Assembly (NCBI GenBank): GCA_014529385.2
Contig: CM043958.1
Span: 89,170,025 to 89,234,024, forward strand
Direction: 5' to 3'
Length of the DNA: 64,000 bases
DNA from: Adiantum capillus-veneris
Lineage: Eukaryota; Streptophyta; Polypodiopsida; Polypodiales; Pteridaceae
Shown here: in pieces, positions 24,100 to 36,119 of the stretch
Numbering within the stretch: the first letter of the stretch is position 1
How the letters are laid out: each line of letters starts with the position of its first letter
Program-made: the position numbers and the translations under genes
The notes under the pieces: generated by a model
What the model was told of the DNA's origin: nothing
Database searches by the model: none
Seen by the model: only the letters and a program-made list of their open reading frames with translations

Positions 24100-24560
24100 A
24101 ATTCATTAGTTGTTTGATAGGTGGTAATATGTATTAGCTATTAGGTAGCTATTGCAAAATAATTGGAGGGGAATGTGACTAATAGTTATTAGTGTTAGAT
24201 AGCATGCTAATATCTATCTGATAGCCATTACTAGATATTACCGGATATTCAATGGTTATTAGCTATTGATAACTACTAGCTTCTTAACATATGAATATTA
24301 CCAAATATTACCAGATACTCAATAGTTATTAGCTACTAATACTACAGGATTTAGATATATTGTACTTGACTATTATCGATGAATCCTTAAGCTCTTTTGT
24401 TGAGCTCAAGAAACCTTCACATTTTTTAGTTGTTGGCTAACATGTACTAACATACCTAGAAACCAATAAGTGCGCCTTAATAGATATGAGGCAGCTACTA
24501 GAGGAATTATTGTTAGATAGGACTCTAATAGCTATCTGGTAGCTATTAGCTACATAAATA
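24100..24560. repeat. Degenerate TAGCTATTAG-type array, left
   Basis: Variants of TAGCTATTAGATAGC and of AATAGTTATTAGCTAC recur many times with imperfect spacing. The same motifs are dense at 27350-28190, on the other side of the transposase segment. Confidence 0.65.
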
Positions 24561-25164
24561 TATGATAGTGTTAATATTGTTTTAAGATGAGAGTGGAGAA
24601 TGGGTGCAAGCATGAGAGGAAGGCCTCCAAGAAGGGGAAAATGGATTGTATTACAAGCTCTCCATAGCCAAAAAGGAGCCAAAACTCAAAACTAGGCTTG
24701 GGAGAGAAGGAGAAGGTAGATTGGAGAGACAAGAGGCCAAAAAGATACTCTCTCAATAGGAGAGAGAGTGAAAACCGAGATTTTTGGTTCTAGAGAGAGG
24801 ACGGGTCAAATCTGGTATGTAGAGAGAGAAGGAGTGAGTGGAGGGAGGGAAAAGTAGACTTGAATGTCAAATTAATGATGAGGGGGCTTTTTTGGGGCTA
24901 GGCCACTTTTTGACGATGGTCCATTTACTCCAACAACACAATTTAGAATAAAAAATAGGCTCAAATCTTTTATTTTTGAAGATTTTTCAATTTTCATGTC
25001 CATTTACAAAGAAAAAAACTCTACACTCCATGTTTGATCCCTAGAAATTAGGGGCTGACAAACCCAACATTTTTGTCCACGCTTCCTCCTATTGCTCCAC
25101 TACTTAATCACAACCATTAGGCGTGGGGTATATTAAAGGGCCCAAGAAGACCCCAAAAAAGTCC

Positions 25165-25335
25165 TAATGAAGTGTTTTCAAGTTCTTCCAAGTGCTTTCA
25201 AGTGTTGTTATATGCTTGTGACTCTATGTGCTTCTTAGTGATTCCAAGTGCTTCTAAGTGGATCTCAGAGCTACCCATATGTGTTTTATTGTGCTTGCAA
25301 GTAGTTTCCAGTACTTCATAGTATTTTTAAATGTG
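25165..25335. repeat. AAGTG-CTT minisatellite, left
   Basis: Repeats of the form TCCAAGTGCTTCTAAGTG run for about 170 bp. The array at 27165-27340 is built of the complementary motif (CACTTGACAACACTT), so the two are inverted with respect to each other. Confidence 0.6.
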
Positions 25336-25341
25336 TCTTCT

Positions 25342-27085
25342 ACGTCATAGAGAGACTTCTACATGTGGCTCCATGAGGCTCATATTAACATTAGGATCTC
25401 CCTCATATGTTTTAAGGGTCTAAAGCCATACTTCATACGCGAGTTGAAAGACCGCAACATTTGTAGCTGCTATGAATACCATGTTCAACTTGTATACTTC
25501 AAGGAAACCTTCAATCAGAAGTGTCAGGGAAGATATGGGCTACATGGAACGCCATGCTTTTGTAGGTGTTTTGTTTGCAATTCCCATGAAATAACAACGC
25601 AATTCACAACATCCAATGCCACATTTACATGCTTAACAGACCTATGGGAGTCTATATTGTGTCCAAAGCCCATTGACATTGCTTATCACTGAAACAATTG
25701 TATTTTGGAAACATGCAAATATTGTGGCATTGAAAGGCTCTTGTTGTGTCCAAGTGAACAGAGTGATGATATCTCTACGATGACTGTGAAGATTTTTGAT
25801 GAGGTTCTTACACAGGGAGTGATGAGAAAGGTAACACAAAATCCCAAAAAGACCGCGGGGTTTAGCACGTCCATCCAATGAATTTCATTTCCTTGCTTCA
25901 AAGAAAATTGGGAAACTTTATCAAACACAATTGCGTGTATAGATGGCAAGCTCGATGACTCTCAAGGAATGTTTGGATAACGTGGTGTCTGTTGTGCTTT
26001 TTCCAAAGAATTACTCCTTCAAGGTGTAGAATTAGATTCATTCAATGCATTGGTATTCAACTTAGGTCATAATTTTGGTTTACATTTTATACTTACGTGA
26101 TGCGCTTGGTGTCATTCAAAAGATGACCCAATTCTACATCTCTGATATGACAAGACACATGAAGCTTTGTTTGTGCGGTACTTATTACTTTTGCACGATG
26201 AGTGGTTGAAAAGTCAAGGCTATACTGTCAAGCGACATTGGGTATGGTCTGATGGTGCTTCTTCACAATTCAAAGCAAGGCGTCCATTCTATTTTGTAGC
26301 CCGATTCTTCAATATGGCCAGTATCAAGATGTCTTTTCTTTTGGCCATGGGAAGGGTGAACACAATGGGGTTAGTGCAAAAGAGATCTTGTATATGATCA
26401 CTTGAATGTGTCAAGCATTGTTGCATTCTTGAATGCAAACCCTCACAAAACAATGTCCACAAACAGGAAAGAAAGTCGATCATTTATTCTCGGAGGTCAA
26501 GCTCGGTGATGTCAACAGAGACATGGAGTGAGATTTTAGATGATTGTATTGTTTTTGCCATGCATGGTCAATGGAGGAGATGCACAAACAAAGACAAAGT
26601 GGAGGGGTGGGAGTACTTACAAATGCAACCCATAGTTAGGGATGAAAGCAATCTCAAGAAGCGTCGAGCGAGGATGAGGATGAATATGCCCCCATATATG
26701 TTGGCCACCACGGAAATTTGAGTGATGCCTTGATAGTTGGCCAAAACCTTGCAGTAAATGCAGAGGAGCCGTGTGCAGACTTCTACATCCTCAAATGAAC
26801 TAAGACAAAGCGCTTGACCATAAACTCTGAAAGGGATGAATGACACAATCATAGAAAGAAAAAATCATTTGCCTTTGAGGGACTATTCTACAACAAGATA
26901 AATGGTGGGCGAGATGATACCTATGCCCTTTTGGACAACAAAACGACTGCTCTTATCTACTCCCACCTAGTGTGATGTATTAGATTTACAATGTGCTCGA
27001 GAAAAGGTGAGACTAATCTATATGATATGTCCAATGATGTATTTGAACAAATATATTATAGCATGCCCCCAGAGGAGGACTTGTA
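25342..27085 (+). pseudogene. C-terminal half of a DNA-transposon-like protein
   Basis: The frame opens with DFYMWLHEAHINIRISLICF and KPYFIRELKDRN. Cysteine-rich segments follow (CSCYEYHVQL, CKYCGIERLLLCP), then HWVWSDGASSQFKARRPFYF near 26235-26300 and, across a frame change, HGKGEHNGVSAKEIL. A C-terminal part reads CADFYILK...YALLDNKTTALIYSHL to about 27085. The SDGxxxQFK and GHGKGxxxG pair is characteristic of a widespread transposase-like family for which I have no sure name. Several stops show it is dead. Its N-terminal half appears on the opposite strand at 28230-28939. Confidence 0.6.
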
Positions 27086-27164
27086 AGTTCTATCTATGTG
27101 ATCATTCATAGTCTGCCCACAGTTTGTACTCACACCTATGTTTGAACTCCATCTTGAGGAGTAG

Positions 27165-27340
27165 TTAAACCGCTTGACAACATTTTTCCAACACTTCACC
27201 ACCACTACCAAGCACCACTTGACAACACTTTTCTAGCACTTCACCACCACTTGACAACACTTTTCGAACACTTCAGCACCACTAAGCACCACTTGCAAGC
27301 ATTTGAGTGCCAAATGGCAGGCACTTTCTAGCACTTCTCA
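27165..27340. repeat. CACTTGACAACACTT minisatellite, right
   Basis: About five imperfect copies of a 30-40 bp unit (CACTTGACAACACTTTTCTA followed by GCACTTCACCAC) are present. It is the inverted counterpart of the array at 25165-25335. Confidence 0.7.
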
Positions 27341-27349
27341 GCAATTAGG

Positions 27350-28190
27350 CACTTATTATATAACAATATGTATGTAGTAACTATTGGATAGCTAGTAGGA
27401 GTCACTATTATATAGCTAATACTAAACAATAGATATCACAAAGCTATCTAATAGTTATTAGGTTCTAGCAAATAGGAATTTGACAACTATTAGATAGTTA
27501 TTAGATAACAATAGTTATCTAATAATTGGAGAGATGTTGTTGGGATTCACTAATAGAGAGTTATTAGATAGCCAATAGCAAAAAAGAGATAGCCAAGAGA
27601 TATTACAAAGCTATCTCATAGCTCTTAGGGTTTAGCACATAGGTGTCTGATAGATATTACAAATATTAGTTGTAATAGTTGTTTACTAGGACTTAAAATA
27701 CATATGTACTAGCTACCCGGGTGTATCAAATTGCAAATAGATAGCTATATATGATAAATGTGATAGTTATTATCAAACAATCAGCCATCGATATCTATGA
27801 GAAATCTTTCACTAGTTATCTAGCTCTATCACATAGCTAGTAGGTAGCTATTATCAACTAGATATTTGATAGTTTTTACATAGCCATAAGCCATCATTAT
27901 GAAAGCTGCCTACAACCTCAGTAATTAGATTTCCATAGCTATCAAAAAGCTACTACCTCACTAGTAGATATTAGGTAGTTTTTATTTGTGAATGCTAACA
28001 CATAGCTACCCAGTAGCTATGAGGTTCTAGCACAACTATTTGATATCAATTGTATGGAATCGATTATCAATAAAAATTTAATCATTATCAAATACTTTTG
28101 TGCTAAGTGCCTAGTTCTATCATATAGCTAGTAGATAGCATTACATGGCCATTAGTCAACAATAGATATGTCAGAATGCTATCAATTATC
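27350..28190. repeat. Degenerate TAGCTATTAG-type array, right
   Basis: This is dense in AGCTATCTAATAGTTATTAG-like motifs over 840 bp, with no coding frame. Together with 24100-24560 it frames the transposase segment. Confidence 0.65.
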
Positions 28191-28229
28191 TATCTACCAC
28201 TCACTTCCACGACATCAAATTCACACATA

Positions 28230-28939
28230 CATGTGATACTTCCAATAGATGAATGGGATGTGTGAGGTAGTCCTTTTGACCGATTCTCTTTTGACATATG
28301 TCCTTTTTGTTAGGGTGACACACGAATCTCAATTGTCCAAAAGTTGATCACCATATCATTTACCTCTCGAGGTATGCGGCTTCTTTGAAGCCTCCAATGA
28401 CATGTGGAAAAAGAAAAAGTGGAGTTGTCAATTTTCGAGAGTAGGTGATATCTTGCCCCATATAAGTTTCTTCTGTGAATGGATAGTATCTTGGAGGCAA
28501 CACTGACATTAAAGCCTCCTGAATCATTTGGTTCTTTGAAGTTTTCGAGCATCATCATGGTAGACCTCTTGAGGAATATTTCATTCTCAATTCGTGGCCT
28601 CTTCAAGATTTGTAGTGTGTTGCAAATATTTTCTATAACTATGTCTGACAATAGCATTAGTGCCTTGTTGATTTGGAAATCCTTTAGTAATGGATGTTGA
28701 AATAGCTGATTGAAGATGTCCTTCTTACTATCCATATTGTCCATTCCATTTGTTTGTTGAAGAATATATTGCACAATCTCTTTGGCTATCTTTGCTCTTG
28801 TGACATCATCAACGATATCTACATTGCTTGTTTCCTCTGTTTTTCTTTTAGTTCTGGCTCTTTGCTCTCTCTTGCATTGTGCTTCATATTCCATGATGTG
28901 GTTATGTTTTTGGGATGGGATTCCATTAACTAGAGGCAT
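28230..28939 (-). pseudogene. N-terminal half of the same transposase-like family
   Basis: An open frame of 209 codons starts at 28939 with a basic region (KREQRARTKRKTEE) and contains SKILSIHRRNLYGARYHLLS and VINFWTIEIRVSP. After a frame change at about 28311 it continues NKKDICQKRIGQKDYLTHPI and HLLEVSH. Reading -IRVSPNKKD- followed by a HPIH block is what precedes the IRISLICF block in this protein family, and that block starts the plus-strand half at 25342. The two halves therefore abut in the protein but lie inverted in the DNA. Confidence 0.6.
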
Positions 28940-29399
28940 ACAAGTGTGATCGGACTATTAAGACTAGCAGCATACAACTAAATGCCCAATTTTCAATACC
29001 TAAAAAGAGAGGGGGAGAGAGTAGGACCTACACATTATCTCCCTCTTTCAAATATGCAATTTTTACCATTTCTTCTTTTCAATTGGAAAGAGGAAGATAG
29101 AAAATGATGTAAATATACATAGGAACGGTGATGAAGAGGCTATCATCTTAATAGATATTGCCTCAACAACAAAACGTTTAAGAAAACTTAACAAGAAGAT
29201 ATGCAAACTCTATGAGAAAGTTGTCCTTGCAAGCTCCACAACTCTACGTGGTGTGCCTCTTCATATGGTGCATCTTCGTGTGTTGTTTGACAAGACATCT
29301 ATTGCTTCCTTGCTAACCACACAAAAGAGAGTGCTCGATCCCCACTTAGCACACAAGATACAGATGGAGAGGGAGCAGAACAAAGCTCTTAATTCTTGC

Positions 29400-29552
<153 letters not shown>

Positions 29553-29679
29553 CAGAGGAAATTGGGGTTGTTACGTGTCCATTCAAAAAGAAGCTTTTGA
29601 AATATTTGACTTCTCAAGTTTTTAGAGTTCTTCTACACTCTCCAAATAGCTATGCTAGACACAGCTTTTTGTCCACCAC

Positions 29680-30000
29680 TCATGATTCCATCCCTATCTT
29701 CTCTGCATTCAAGGGACTGTGTTCTCTTGCTAAAAATTGAGCATCTCTTCGCTCAAACTCCCTTAGCAACTTCATTGGTGAGATACCTTCTTTTGGCGGG
29801 GAAACCCATTCTAAAAAGGTCAACTTTGTAACTTTTCTTGAATCTTCCATGAAGTACTCTTGTTTTAGAAATCTGTTGAATGCTTCCCAATCTTCTCCAT
29901 GATCTGCCCATATCCCTCTTACATGCACTTTGATCTCAAGAACAAAAAAAAGCTCAAAACTCATTGTCATATCGGTTGTAGGCATCCTATTTAGTTCCAT
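29680..30000 (-). pseudogene. Gag-like fragment, unassigned
   Basis: A 106-codon frame contains FNRFLKQEYFMEDSRKVTKL, TFLEW and MKLLREFERRDAQF. The EYFxEDSxxVT plus LLREFERR pattern resembles the N-terminal gag-like region of some plant retroelements. There is no neighbouring pol, so I leave the family open. Confidence 0.35.
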
Positions 30001-30084
30001 ATTCTCCTTTTGACATATTGTCGTCGTAAGTACTTTGATACATCTTTTCCATTAAATTGAACCATTTTGTCCATAATTGAGTGA

Positions 30085-30436
30085 AGTGCATTTTTGGTGG
30101 ATACTTCTCTCCTTTTTGCAGCTTGCTTCTAAAAATGCAAATGACTAGACTGCACTATCACACCATAGCAAAACCCTATGTATGCCTTCTCAAAGAGGGT
30201 AAAAGTGTTAATATTCAGCCCCCATAAGCAAGCTCCCCGTTCTCTTATAATTATGGCAGCAGTGCATTTTTGGTGGATACTTCTCTCCTTTTTGCAGCTT
30301 GCTTCTAAAAATGCAAATGACTAGACTGCACTATCACACCATAGCAAAACCCTATTATGCCTTCTCAAAGAGGGTAAAAGTGTTAATATTCAGCCGCCAT
30401 AAGCAAGCACCCCCTTTTCTTATAATCATGGCAGCA
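30085..30436. repeat. 176-bp tandem duplication
   Basis: The unit starting GTGCATTTTTGGTGGATACT at 30086 is repeated from 30262 with only a few differences, so the duplication is recent. Confidence 0.95.
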
Positions 30437-31369
30437 TGAATGATGTGACATCTTGAGCCATATTTGAGCCAAATGGGTTTTTTTTTTTCATTTTATGGAA
30501 TTTTGGGTCATTCACACTCCAAAATTGCAGAAAGTAATCCTAAATTTGTAGAAGTTTTTCCTTCAGCTAATTTTTTATGCTGAACATCATTTTTCGACTT
30601 GTCATGATCTCTACACACATCTTTGACAATCGTGCATGCCCATTGCTATTCTTTAATAGAGATAGCCCGTATCCAACATCCTAGGTGAAGCGAGTGTGCC
30701 ACCATGATTCACTTGACATATGCACGTTCTTAAACCAAAATAGGCATAGTCAAGACTGAGACAACACCTAGTGGCGTCATGCCTAAGGGCCATGATTCTT
30801 GGTAAGATATCACTACACAACAATCGCAACATCCACTTTCACAAATATCACACTATGTCCATTGTAACATTTACTCCCATACATCAAAGAGCATTAAAAG
30901 TGCCATAAAATATTTATTTTGAGTTGTGCGCATGCCACATCACGACAACATTCATCCGGCTCAATCTTTGACAAAGTCTCCAAAGCTAGTAGACTATTTG
31001 TGGCGACTGTCTACCCCCTGTCTATGTACTATATGGGCTTCCAAGAAATATTCTATGTAGCACTATATGTGATGTCATAAAATATAATATCTAACCAACC
31101 CAAATTATTTTCTCATATTAAATTGATCATTTAATGTGGGAGAATAAACGGGAACAAGGGTTGGAATATAGACATGTGCTTACAGATCTATCTCAACACG
31201 GGGCCAATGGTAAAGGGGTCCAAATGAGAGATGGTCTGTCAAAGAGCAAGGCTAGCCAATGGAGCTTAAAGACCTTAGGGTTAGTTTCATTGAAGACCTC
31301 CAAAAGTTAGTGTTAAAAGTCTTTTGACCTTAGGTAAGCTAGGGCTATGCTTGAGGTGGGAACCCGGCC
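30437..31369. other. Non-coding stretch
   Basis: AT-rich sequence with no sustained open frame and no repeats that I can see. Confidence 0.5.
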
Positions 31370-31525
31370 CAAGCTTGAGGTGCTTGTCGTGCTTGCTGAC
31401 TAAGATGCTTGAGGTTCTTGTCGTGCTTGATGACTAAGATGCTTGAGCTGCTTGTCATTCTTGTTGGCTAAGATGCTTGAGGTTATCGTGCTTGCTGCCT
31501 AGGGAGCTTGAGGTGCTTGTGGGAA
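31370..31525. repeat. Minisatellite, unit GCTTGAGGTGCTTGTCGTGC
   Basis: About four imperfect copies of a ~36-bp unit continue as TTGCTGACTAAGAT after the quoted start. A related single stretch lies near 44050 (GTCGTGCAGCTTGCTGACTA). Confidence 0.8.
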
Positions 31526-32285
31526 CACTACCCAAGCTTGAGCATTAGGAAAAATATGGACTCTCCTTGGGCCTTTTTGATTAGTGAAGGCTTAAGGGAG
31601 AACGAATGAGAAGGCTCTTGGGATATCACCTAGAGGGGGAGGAATGGGAGGGGTGTAGCCTAATTGTCTCCCTCTTCAATGCTTGGTTCTTAGAGAGAGG
31701 TGGGAGGTAGGCTGGGGGGGGGTAAATAGGAGGAGAGAGGTGTCATAAAAGAGGGAGGGACCCCCAAAAAAAAAAAACGCGCATGCTTAAAAACCCTAAA
31801 AAATGAAAAAAATTTAAAAGTTCCAAAGTTGACTCATTTGCCTCCAAAACTGTCCCAAAACATAAACTAACTTAAAAAAGTCAAATTTCCCCCCCAAAAT
31901 CCACCTTTCTCTCTCTCCCTCACTACTTTTCTCTCCCACACTCTCGCTCTTCTCCCTCCTCCCATTCTCTCTCTACAATCAAGGCAGCCATATCCAAAAG
32001 CTTTCCACCACTCTCTTCCTCTCTCTCCATAGCTCCCCCTTCTCTCACACCTCCATCAACCCTCTACAATCCCACACTCCATAGCCCACAGCTCCACTAT
32101 CCTCTCTGCCTCTCACTCCTCCCCTCTTTCTCTATCAACACTGTCAAAGCCACCATAGGCAGCTCACCTCACCCTCCCCTCAGCTTCTCATTCTCTCTCC
32201 ACAGTACCCACACACAATAGCCCACAGCCTTGCCGACTTCTCTCCCTCACCTTCCTCCCACCCATTTCAAATCCCTTCCTAAAGC
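31526..32285. other. Pyrimidine-rich non-coding stretch
   Basis: Long CT/CCTC-rich DNA at 31900-32280 leads up to the MSTHRRP start. It may be a 5' untranslated or promoter region. No motif can be singled out. Confidence 0.4.
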
Positions 32286-32712
32286 ATGTCCACGCATAGA
32301 CGGCCCAAACCAGAGATAGAGGAGATTGTGTTGCACAACACAAAATATTCAGAGGGGGTATGGATCCCATAGGTATTCAAGAAGGGTGCATGGGTCTACA
32401 TGTAACCGTCACGTGCTAGACCTCATCGCGTACGATGTCGAGGCGTATTGGAACGTCATTGGAAGGGCCGGCTATTGGCATTCAAAGAAACCAAGTCCGG
32501 AATGGTGGCCATCGTGCAACACGTCTACAGTGCAGCTGAGATCCACCTCAAGAGAGCGCTTTATTGCCCATGTCAGCATGAACCAAGCTGTAGGGGTTAA
32601 TGATACCCAAGAAATCACAACCACTTTACCTAACAGGGAGCCACCCCAAAAGGCCAAGCGCCAAAAAAATGTAATTCGAAAGATCCTAAAGCAAAAGCCG
32701 GATATCATGTAA
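32286..32712 (+). pseudogene. Second MSTxRRP ORF, transposon-associated
   Basis: The ATG at 32286 opens MSTHRRPKPEIEEIVLHN. The frame has a TAG after GVWIP and a TAA after GAWVYM, then continues LLAFKETKSGMVAIVQHVYS and AAEIHL to a TAA at 32600. A basic stretch in another frame (QKAKRQKNVIRKILKQKPD) follows to 32712. It matches the minus-strand gene at 3091-2790 in start, WIP, GxWV and IQH(A/V)(F/Y) positions. The function is unknown. Two GC-rich hairpins follow within 700 bp. Confidence 0.5.
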
Positions 32713-32946
32713 ATCATTGATTTCTTTAATGAAACTACTTTTTGGTGTCTACGACTCTCTTACTTGCAAGGTTTTGAATTTCTTATATGTTGGGCTTCCA
32801 TTGTGTATGAGAAGCACCATAATTTCTGATATGACTACTAAAGGGTTTGGTAGGCATTAAAATTAATAAAATGCATACTTTGTTATATCTAAGCTTCCAA
32901 AGTTATGGATGTGCCTACTGAAGGGCTTGGAAGGCCCTACAATGGG

Positions 32947-33017
32947 CTGCCACAAGGGCGCGCATTGGGGCCTTCCATCAGCAAAATGAAATGGGCAAAT
33001 GCGCGCCCTTGTGGTAG
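32947..33017. repeat. Hairpin family 2, copy 1
   Basis: CTGCCACAAGGGCGCGCATT pairs with AATGCGCGCCCTTGTGGTAG across a ~31-bp loop, with one G/A mismatch in the arms. It is strikingly GC-rich within AT-rich DNA. Confidence 0.9.
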
Positions 33018-33387
33018 ATGATTTTGGACCCATCTAGGAGCATACCCAGGTGCAAAACAGAAAGACAAGACATTAATACCCAGTTGCAAAACAGAAAGAC
33101 AAGCATACCCAGGTAACCTTAAGCCCATCTTGCCCCTGATACTTAAATTTGTATTAACAAACCACAAGAGGAAACTATGTGGAAATCTCTAGCCCATTTT
33201 GAAGTATAGGACTGACTTCACAGATGCAATGACCATCCTTTAAAATTTCTATGCTACATGGACTAAGGGGGGATGATTGCCAGAAGCATCTATGCTAATT
33301 GAAGCATTGAATCAAACAAAATATCCTTATTGCTTGTTTAAATTATGTGGAAACCATTAGAAAGTGTTTGGAATGCACTAGAAAAGG

Positions 33388-33457
33388 ATGCCACAAGGGC
33401 GCGCATTTTGTCCATCCATATGCCTCTGGAAGTCCCAAATGCGCGCCCTTGTGGCAG
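33388..33457. repeat. Hairpin family 2, copy 2
   Basis: TGCCACAAGGGCGCGCATTT pairs with AAATGCGCGCCCTTGTGGCA. An outer pairing of TTGGAATGC with GCATTCCAA (to about 33479) extends the stem. The loop differs from copy 1, so the arms are what is conserved. Confidence 0.9.
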
Positions 33458-33705
33458 CCAGTTTGGGGGCATTCCAAGCCATTTTCAACACTTTGTAGAT
33501 GCTTTTGTCATGCAATAGTAAGTCACATAGCATGGATGCATCAGGAAGTGCATGCCCCACTTAGCCAAGGTGCTTAACGTAGGCAAGTTTTCACAATAAC
33601 AAGCTAATGGCTACATACATACAATAGAAGGTAGACAAAACTTGGACCAATGCTACATCACATGGTACAGAATTAAAACAATACAATGCGCAGTGGGGTA
33701 TACAA

Positions 33706-33938
33706 TGTTAAAGAATATGATATTAAAGAATATGTCCATTGTGCTATGGGCGGTCGAACACTGACTATACTATGTTGTAAATATACTTCGGATAATAGTT
33801 CAAAGAGAAGAAGAGAAGAGCAGCTCGTTGAATGACTGCTGTTGCAGGGTAACGATTGTGAGTGTGTGTGTCTCGATATGTGTTGGTGTGTGTGCGTAGT
33901 CTTATTTCCTACCTTCTCCATCACCTGCGCACTCTACA
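33706..33938 (+). repeat. Copia-2 5' LTR
   Basis: It begins TGTTAAAGAATATG and ends CTCTACA. A 15-bp duplication near its start (AAAGAATATG repeated) is absent from the 3' LTR. Otherwise five differences, all transitions, separate the two. Confidence 0.97.
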
Positions 33939-33941
33939 AAG

Positions 33942-33953
33942 TGGTATCAGAGC
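33942..33953 (+). promoter_or_regulatory. Primer-binding site, initiator Met tRNA
   Basis: TGGTATCAGAGC lies three bases after the LTR and matches the standard plant copia site exactly. Confidence 0.95.
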
Positions 33954-34842
33954 TCGGTTTGAGGAGCTACAGTCAATACACAGGTTTCCGCAGCTCTGGA
34001 AAACAACAAAAAAGAGAGGTTTTTTGGTCATAACTCACTCACCCGAACTCGGAATACAGTGATCCAGGAGTCTATCTTTATGTTTTTAGGCGTTTCGGAC
34101 GCATTGGCGTACTCAGATTTGCCAAAATCTGCAATTTTTTGCAGCAAACAACCAGCTCACACAAGCATAGGAGATGTCCAGTTTTGCACTCGGCAGTAGA
34201 TTTACAAGTTACAGGTGAAGAATTCAGCATTTACACAGGTTTTGGAGAGCGACATAGAGCTTTTGCATCATGACATTGTGTTATCGAAGATTATGTTTGG
34301 TTCTTGTGGGTCCGTTATGGACAGCCGCCTATGTAAGAAAGGTTGTGGGAAGAAGTTGAGGCGCTTATATTGTCAGATTGCGTACTTTGTGGTTATGTAT
34401 GGATATGCGGTTAATGTATTTTGGAAAACTGCAGCCTTTGTGAGGGTCGAGTGAGGTTTTTTGAAGCCTTGCCTTGGGAGCTTTGGTACCTTGGCAAGGT
34501 GGATTAAGTAATGGAGCGAACCCCTAACTGGCCCCGCGAAAGACCTCATATGTCGTTTACGACTATGAGAAGAAGGTGGATGTATGGATATGTGGTACAT
34601 GACAGCGTATGGATTGCATTTTCATACAGGTCCATGTGGACATTGTTTTAGAGTATTTATGCATAGTATTGAGTCAGTCTGTGGCAAAGTGAGTCAGTGG
34701 ATTTTCCCTTGACAGTGAGAGATTTTCTGTCAGTGTTTATGAGCACTTTGGTTGAGATTGTCACTTGAGATATTGTCCAAATACAAACGAAACTTTGCTG
34801 AAATTTTGTCAAAATCCTTTGGAAGAAATTGAGAGAGTGAAG

Positions 34843-36115
34843 ATGGCAGAAAGTTCAACTCAAGTCACACAGATTGTTGGAGAGAAGCTGACCAGAGAGA
34901 ACTACAACATATGGTCTTACAGGATGGAGAACTTTATCATGGGCAAAGTTTTATGGGATTACATTACAGGTGAACAAGAGTGTCCCGAGGTTGGTTTGGA
35001 ACCAAATAGAGAGAATGTTGAAGCACATAAAACATGGCAAGAAAGAGTAGAAGCTTACAAGAAGTGGATCGAGAATTCAAGGAAAGTGATGCATTGGATT
35101 TCACTATGCATTAGTGACTTCTTTATACCACATGTGAAGAAGGCTCAATCTCCAAAGGAAGCATGGGAGATACTAGCAAGAATGAACAACTCCAATACAG
35201 AACCACGAAAAGTTCACTTGAAGCAAAGGTTACATTGTGTATGGCGAGGAAATAGATCCATATCAGATTATGTGACAGAGATAAAGAAAATACAGGAAGA
35301 TCTTGCAAGCATTAATGTTGAAGTTCCAGATGATGACTTAGTTTCAGTGACATTGAATGATTTAGGACTGGAATACAAGTCATTGGATACATCTATATCT
35401 GTTCGAGGACACATGCCTGATTTTGAAGAGTTAGTAAACCTTTGTTTGCAAGAAGAGGTGAAGTTAGGCAAGTCAAGTCCTTCTACATCAAATAACAATT
35501 CCAGAGATCAGGTTTTTTACTCTAGAGGTCATGGAAACAATAGAGGTGGAAGAGGAAACTATGGTCGTGGAAACAATGCTGGAAGAAGTCAATGGCAAAA
35601 CCAACAAAGTCAAAGTTACAATGATTATAGCCAAAGAGGCAGGGGGAGAGCCTGAACTCGTGGACGTGGAGGTGGACGATTTGTACATCCTCAAAGAGAT
35701 GGATATTGTAACAGATGTGGCATTTATGGTCACTTTGAAAGAGAATGTTACACAAGGCTAAATCAAAACCGTGATCGTGGTGGAAGAGGCCGAGGTTATG
35801 GTAGACATGGAGGAAACTTTGCTGGATACAATCCTCATGATCAAAATATATATGACAATAGATCAAGTGGACATTTATTTCCTATGGAGCATGTTGTTGG
35901 AAGCATGGTGGAGCCACATCATACAGATGATTGGTATTTAGATAGTGGTGCCACAAATCATATGACATATCATGGTGAATGGTTTGACAGAAAAGAGAAA
36001 TTAGAAGAGGATGAGATTGTCGCTACAGGTGATGATACTATGCATCAGATTACACATGTTGGTTCAGTTCCATTGCTAGAAAAAGACGGGACATACAACA
36101 CATTGGAGATGTTCT
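34843..36115 (+). pseudogene. Copia-2 gag and protease
   Basis: Translation probably starts at MAESSTQ (34843). The gag domain has NYNIWSYRMENFI and a C-terminal Gly/Arg/Asn-rich part. A TGA at 35653-35655 interrupts an arginine-rich stretch. The frame continues with a perfect zinc knuckle CNRCGIYGHFEREC (about 35707) and the protease site WYLDSGATNHMT (about 35935). The frame is lost near 36100, just before the pol frame begins. The TGA could be a CGA transition. Readthrough is possible but unsupported. Confidence 0.9.
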
Positions 36116-36119
36116 ATAT

